Source of the DNA: Hymenopellis radicata
Taxonomy: Eukaryota; Basidiomycota; Agaricomycetes; Agaricales; Physalacriaceae
Assembly: GCA_015501595.1 (NCBI GenBank)
Contig: JADNRX010000030.1
Coordinates: 221,168 to 285,167 of the forward strand
DNA length: 64,000 bases
Direction of reading: 5' to 3'
Shown: piece after piece, positions 58,513 through 64,000 of the stretch
Layout: the number at the start of each line of letters is the position of its first letter
Position numbering within the stretch: the stretch's first letter is position 1
Position numbers and translations under genes: made by a program
The notes under the pieces: model-generated
Databases searched by the model: none
Told to the model about the DNA's origin: nothing
The model's input: only the letters and a program-made list of their open reading frames with translations

Positions 58513-58548
58513 GTGCCGAGTAACTGATGATGACGATGGAGCCTCCGC

Positions 58549-60608
58549 TACGAACGAAACAGCGTCGAGCGTCGTATCGCGCGTTACATGGCTAGTTACT
58601 AAGAGATAACGTGCTGAACGCGTCAGCATTGCTGGGATCGTTCAGACGAGGACGCACGGACTCGCACGGAAGTAAATGAACTACAAGTCCAAACGCGTTC
58701 GCGTATTTAAATACAGCAATAACTGCCTTACCTACGCCGCAACTTTCTACTCCTCAACATGGTCCTCCAACTCTTTGGCTTCCCCGTCTCTACGCACACT
58801 AAGCGAGTCGCCGTCGTCCTTCGCGAAAAGCGAGTCCCTTTCGACGTCCATCCCATTAATGTTGCTGCGGGCGACCAGAAATCGCCCGAGTATTTGGCCA
58901 AACAGCCATTCGGACAGGTGCCCTACATCGTCGATGATGGTTTCGTCCTGTACGAGTCCCGCGCGATCTGCCGGTATCTCGCTGCCAAGTACGCGGACCA
59001 AGGAACACCTCTGCTTCCGTCGTCTTCAGACTTGAAAACGATCGCTCTTTTTGAGCAGGCCGCCAGCATTGAACAGAACGCGTTCGATCCATATGCCACC
59101 AAGTGTGTATTCGAGAAGGTTATCTTTCCGTATGTACTCTTTCTCTCATTATAATCTGCATTTCTCACGGAATATTGTTCAATACAGCCTCCAGGGCTTG
59201 ACGACTAACCAGGAGGCGTATGACCAGGCCCATCAGACTCTTGATATGAAGCTTGCTGCGTATGATCAGATTTTGGGCAAGCAGAAGTATCTCGCGGCGA
59301 CGAGCTCACGATCGTGGACCTGTTCCACCTTTCGTGGGGTGTTCTGCTTAAGGCCGGAGGAAGCGACATCATGGCATCTAAGCCCAATGTAGCTAGGCAG
59401 GTGTCCGTCATTCTATTTCCAGTCGTTTCCTCATGATGCTTTTCTAGATGGTGGAACGAAATCACCTCGCGCCCAGCGTGGCTTGCCGTCAAAGATGATG
59501 TGCAAAGTGTCGACAAGTACTAGGTGGCATGCGGAGGCTCGTAGAACTCAGACGTATTCCGAGAGCCCCGTACATTACCATCAATACGTAGTACCCATGT
59601 AATGGTCCATGAGGGAAAGTAGGATTAACCGATATTGCTGTCTTTGAGTTTTGATTGCAAGAACTCTTTCTGTGCATCCAAAGCTTCCTTGCGAGAGCAG
59701 TCAGGGTGATTTTGCACATAGTCGTTTAGAAAATCAAGGGCATCCTGGACGATGGAGTTTCGGGGCCTGGAATTGAACAGTCACGGAAGCGTTCGCAGAC
59801 ACTCGTGCATCCGCGCATACACAAATGATACCCTTTTCGTGGCTGGGTAGTACAGTAGATGTTGAGATGTTGTTGGCTATAACAAACCCCAGCGTCGTAA
59901 GTGCTGTACGCTAACAAAGATCGCACAGAAGTGTAGCTGCGTCCTCCAAAAAAAACCCAGCGTCGTGGAGTCGTGCCAAATCGCAATCCTGCAAGTGTAA
60001 ATAAGAAACCAGAAAATCCGACAACAGTGGCGCGTACCGAAGTTCTCTAGAGTCCTCCGTAGTCTCGCGGAGTCTCCAGTGGCACGAGTATTCACCCACT
60101 CATAGACAGCGATCCACCCCAGTTGATGGAGGCCACCCAACGACCGTAGTGGATGCGTAAGCTCGATCTTAGAAATCGGCATCGTTATCTAACAAGATGT
60201 CTGCGCAAGCCCGCGCGAGTTTTCCCTACCAGTAGAATGGAGCGCGACCTTGATGCCCAGTCGTACCGATTGGCCGTGCTTGTCCTTGACTTCGGTATAG
60301 CAAAAAGAGATTGGATATGCGCCACCCAGAAACAGTCTGTCTGGTATGGGCGATACACGAAAGAAAGGTGTGCTCGTGCGAGACAACTTGCGTTGCGGAT
60401 AGCGTATGGAAGTTCCTTGAGAGGAATTGAATACTTTGCGTGGGGGCACTTCAAGCTGGTGCGTTCATACTAGTCTTGACAGTGATAATCGGACTGAAAG
60501 ACTACTGAAAGTCTTGTTCATGGCGGTATGGCTGACCAGCTGGACTGGAAGCTTTCTAGTAAAAGGAAAGCCAGGGATAAGCAAAGCTCGAAGCTTGGAG
60601 GAGTGTGA
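58549..60608. repeat. Segmental duplication containing GST, copy 2
   Basis: The diverged counterpart of 53308-55635. Its left border begins just after the 1981-bp element's target duplication, and its right border abuts the AKR1 gene. Confidence 0.85.
58759..59523 (+). pseudogene. Glutathione S-transferase, copy 2, frameshifted
   Basis: Same three-exon structure as copy 1 (58759-59130, 59189 to about 59392, about 59450-59523), with the conserved FGQVPYIVDDGFVLYESRAI and QTLDMKLAAYDQILGKQKYL. At about 59294-59298 one G is missing from a GGG run (CTCGCGGCGACG against CTCGCGGGCGACG in copy 1), so the frame is lost before the DELTIVDLF region. The same GC-AG-type second intron is present. It could be a pseudogene or a sequencing error; the other exons are undamaged. 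Confidence 0.8.
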
Positions 60609-60616
60609 TAGAAATG

Positions 60617-63073
60617 AAGAACAAGAATGCAATGGTAACTTCCGCTTCCAAACCGGTGATCGCGCCGAATGCCGGAGGAGCACAGCTTGTCAAGGCACTG
60701 CCTAATTGCTTAACTTGTCACCTTCACTTGCCTCCCCATGGATTTCAAGGATCCCTCGCGTCGTCTGGCGCAATGAGCAGAAAGGCGGAACCGCAGCCTC
60801 TGCTCTCAATACCGAGTCGGTTGGTGGCTCATTTTCTCCGCCGGCGGACACGACTACAGCCAGTGATGCCGAGGTACGAAACCACTTGCATTTTCCTCCG
60901 AATTCAAGTTTAACATGCGGTGCAGCAAGTAAACATATTTATTGCTGCTCAACGGGGAGACGTCGCACTTATCCGAGAGCTCATAGAGAGCGGCAAGGCT
61001 AAAGCTACAGATCGTGACGACCAGAACATCACCCGTTGCATTGGGCCGCCATCAATGCCCAAGTTGCAGCTTGCCGGTATCTTCTGGAGCAAGGTGCCGA
61101 AGTCGACGCACTAGGTGGCGACCTCGTTGCCACCCCCATGCAATGGGCTTCTCGCAATGGTTACCTCTATGTCATCCAGCTACTTATAGCCACAATGCCG
61201 ACCCGACCATCACCGACTCTCAAGGCTACAATGCGCTTCATCTCGTTACCCACTCCTCCTCGATAATGCCATTACTATACCTCCTACATCAGCCTATCAA
61301 TGTTGACTCGCGCGACCTTCAAGGACATACATCTCTCATGTGGGCGGCATACCAAGGCGATGCTCTATCCGTGGATTTGCTGCTGCGCCACGGGGCAAGT
61401 CCGAATACCACCGATGACGCGGGTCTCACCTCTACATTGGGCTGTAGTCCGTGCTAATAGAACTATCATTCGTCGTCTGGTGGAGAGGGGCGCAGATCTG
61501 ACTGCCAAGGATGGAGAGGGACGTACTCCTCGTGAAATGGCGACGGAGCTCAAGAGTCTCGGCGCATGGAAACGCGCTCTTGAAGAAGGTGGGATGAACG
61601 AATATGGGGTAAAGAAGGCAAAACCGTTCAGCGACGTCCGTATCCACTTCATCTTTATGAACGTGAACTAATCTTGTCTTTAGCGAAACACCAAAATCGC
61701 AATATTTGTACTGCCGACCATATTCTTTACATGATCTTCATGACTCTTACGATTCTTCCATGGTACACCGGCATTCTACTCGCCCTCGCCTTATTCTTCG
61801 GCATGCACCACATCGTTACTCGCGTCTTGCTTAACAACTCAACATACACCGAGAGTGTTCAGCAGACACCCTACTTTGCTGGCATAATATTTGCATCAAT
61901 GGTTTGGGTTTTATATTGCTGGTTTACGCGCCTTGTGCAACAAACTCAGTCGCATGCGGTTGCGCATCTTCTGTTCGCGGTATCTGTTGGGTTATGCATT
62001 TACAACTTCTTCCGCGCAGTCATGCTAGACCCAGGCACCTGCCCGAAACCTGCCAGCGACAACGAGCTAAAGACCATCATTGAGGATTTAGCCTCAGAAG
62101 GACGGTTAAACGGACAGACGTTCTGCATACAATGTATGGCACGGAAACCTTTACGGTCAAAACACTGTCGTGTCTGTGATCGCTGCATTGCCAGAAGTGA
62201 TCAGTAAGCATTCTTTTTTCCCTCTCGTTCTAAGCCTGTATCTAAATTCATTGCACAGTCATTGTCCATGGGTGTGGAATTGTGTGGGCTCCAACAACCA
62301 CCGTCAATTTGTGATGTTCGTGGCAACACTGGTAACGGGTATCATTTTCTTCGACTACCTTACCTATCAATGTGAGGCATGCTTCCTCCCATCGCATTTG
62401 CTGACGATCTTTCAGTTTTCTCATCCTTACATTGTCTTCCAAACCAGAAGACATCTCCTCGTCGTGTCCATTACCCTCCGACCTTTGTCAAATGACATCG
62501 TTTGACACCTTCCTTGTCGCCGTCGCTCTTTGGTCGACCCTTCAGCTATCATGGACCATTGTTCTCCTCGCCTCACAATTCTGGCAAATTGCTCGACAGA
62601 TGACTACTCTTGAAGTGAGCAATCTTGGTCGGTATGGCTTCATGGGTGGACGTGGTGGTGCGAGTATGGCTGGCCAAATGGGGCACTCGCATTCGCGGAG
62701 TGGACGTCGTCACCAGATTCAGAGGCCCCGGTACATAACCATCGTGCAGGCGGGTTCATTATGAACCTCCTTGGCTTCGACCGCTTTACCAAAGGTAAGG
62801 CTGTCGATGGGCTTGCGCGTTCTAGCAAGGCTAGCAATCTTTCGATCTCGGATGTGGGGAAACTGCAAGGACTTCTGGACGGCGGGGAGGGAGCTTGGGT
62901 GGAGTACGACAAACTTTATGACGTGCCTATGGAAGGTTTCAGGGAAGCAAAACGGCGACGCGAGAGGGACGAAGAAGACGATGGCCGAAGAAGAGCGGTA
63001 GAAGAAGTCTACTGGGTCTTGTTATGGCGGCAGGAGCTCTAGAGGTGGATACGAACCTGTCAGTCAAGTATAG
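60617..63073 (+). pseudogene. AKR1: AKR1-type ankyrin-repeat DHHC palmitoyltransferase with many frameshifts
   Basis: The order is leader (DTTTASDAE), intron 60874-60925, then ankyrin repeats ([73 protein letters not shown]), membrane helices (ILPWYTGILLALALFF) and a cysteine-rich DHHC domain (FCIQCMARKPLRSKHCRVCD). The DHHC tetrad itself is formed across an intron at 62204, giving DHHCPWVWNCVGSNNHRQF. The C-terminal LGFDRFTKGKAVDGLARSSK and YEPVSQV follow. AKR1 attaches palmitate to proteins at the Golgi and endosomes. At least eight frameshifts break it, for example at about 61031, 61190, 61429 and 61727, most fitting a one-base loss in a homopolymer. The start is approximate. Confidence 0.85.
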
Positions 63074-63344
63074 CTTTGTTCACAGGACGAACATATCGGA
63101 TGATCTTCATGCTTTGTACGATGGCTAGTCAAAATGTAATGTCGCTATTTCAGATTGTCGATACCTAAATTATATTATAATTCGAGTGGTTAGAGGAGTG
63201 GGGATGATGGAATCAGCAATGGCCGTGGCATACCACTGGCAGCGGCGGCAGACAGTGAGGAGGAGATTTGGCGCTCTTTCGATATATTTGCAGTCCGCAA
63301 GGAAAGCAACGTCTTTGTCCACGCGAACATTCTAGGGAATACAG
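63074..63344. other. Intergenic region
   Basis: Short region between AKR1 and the F-box fragment. Nothing recognised. Confidence 0.4.
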
Positions 63345-63599
63345 CTACACGAATATCTCGCTGAGGATCTCGGGAGGATAGTGCGCATGGGACTGGGAGG
63401 TCGCGAGAATCGCGCGGTTTTGGATGCAGCGCAGGAGGTACTCCTCCTCGATCGCAAGCAGACGCTGCTCATCGTGTAAGGACGGCTTGCCGTCTTTAAC
63501 AGTTTGTAGGTCAATCTCGACCATGCTGAGTGCTCGAGCCTCAGCCTCGCCAAATAGATCATTGTGCAGTTGAAGTCTGTTCTCAAACGTTAGCGACAA
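63345..63599 (-). pseudogene. Truncated F-box gene, N-terminus only
   Basis: 84 codons with a coiled-coil leader (LLAIEEEYLLRCIQNRAILA) and the first half of an F-box (YPPEILSEIFV) before a stop. An intron could in principle follow, but no continuation of the F-box was found downstream on this strand. Confidence 0.5.
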
Positions 63600-63703
63600 G
63601 AGTGCGTCGAGTCGTCGACTGAGGAGTCGGACTTAGGGTCGGGTTTACTGCGGTTATTAACAGTATTGATTCGATATCGAATCCCTCGGGGGTCGGGAGG
63701 TTA

Positions 63704-63840
63704 GGTTTTGATACCGGCACGCTGGCGCAGGGAGAAGCTGAGAGCCGCAGGACAAAGGCGGGATGGGGGGGGGGCGCGAGCGGCGACGCGGCGCCACATC
63801 ACGTGTTTAGGCACGTGCCGGTATCGAAACTTTCAAAACC
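63704..63840. repeat. 137-bp MITE-like inverted repeat
   Basis: The left end GGTTTTGATACCGGCACG and right end CGTGCCGGTATCGAAAC followed by TTTCAAAACC are inverses, apart from a 9-base gap and one mismatch. The core is G/C-rich. GGGAGGTT occurs on both flanks at slightly different distances. Confidence 0.55.
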
Positions 63841-64000
63841 ATGGACCCCCGGGAGGTTTACTGTGCCACCCTAGTCGGACTCTAGAAAGACTCTAGAGTT
63901 CTAGAGTCTACGTAGGACGTACGTCTAAGTGACAAGTGTACTAGTGTAGACTAAGCTTCATCACGGTAAGGAAGAGTCAAAAAGTATTCGCGACTCCGTA
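63841..64000. other. Right edge of window
   Basis: Non-coding. A short palindrome-rich stretch of CTCTAGA motifs occurs at 63880-63910. Confidence 0.4.

Noticed and set aside
63880..63960. Telomere or chromosome-end sequence
   Set aside because: Only a single TTAGGG-like stretch occurs near 63634; there is no tandem telomeric repeat.

Overview
The window reads as nuclear DNA of a filamentous basidiomycete, most likely an Agaricomycete. Genes carry many short (about 40-65 bp) GT-AG introns, the F-box protein has the form typical of the large agaricomycete F-box families, and the Tnp2-type transposase and its neighbour belong to families I associate with basidiomycetes. No species can be named from the sequence.

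Layout. 1-3.4 kb: the 5' part of a minus-strand gene (possibly BTG/Tob-like) leaving the window, then an F-box gene. 3.4-28.3 kb: a gene for a multi-pass membrane protein is present twice. Copy B (25.6-28.3 kb) is continuous. Copy A is split by a 16,468-bp DNA transposon (5134-21601) with 62-bp terminal inverted repeats (TIRs) and a 3-bp target duplication (TCA); copy B supplies the empty site. The transposon carries a Plavaka/CACTA-like Tnp2 transposase and two passenger genes on the opposite strand. Between the copies lie PAM18/TIM14, a truncated CAF120-like PH-domain gene and a GMC-oxidoreductase fragment. 29.3-43 kb is ordinary gene space: a secreted phytase-like esterase, several small hypotheticals, a dipeptidyl aminopeptidase, a PUA/ASCH-like protein, an unusual two-domain protein resembling class I aminoacyl-tRNA synthetases, and a small acidic protein.

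43.7-50.8 kb is a tandem array of five 1408-bp units. Each unit holds about six 152-bp sub-monomers, a tRNA-like Pol III A/B-box segment and a cluster of perfect hairpins. The last three units give identical translations. The array ends 79 bp before the start codon of a NUDCD1-like gene.

53.3-60.6 kb is a segmental duplication containing a glutathione S-transferase gene. The second copy is frameshifted, and a 1981-bp element with about 300-bp TIRs and a 6-bp target duplication sits between the copies. 60.6-63.1 kb carries an AKR1-type ankyrin-DHHC palmitoyltransferase broken by many frameshifts, nearly all explicable as one-base losses in homopolymers. A truncated F-box gene and a small inverted-repeat element close the window.

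There is no operon-like cooperation here. The themes are transposition, segmental duplication and array amplification around housekeeping genes for mitochondrial import, protein palmitoylation, proteolysis and detoxification.
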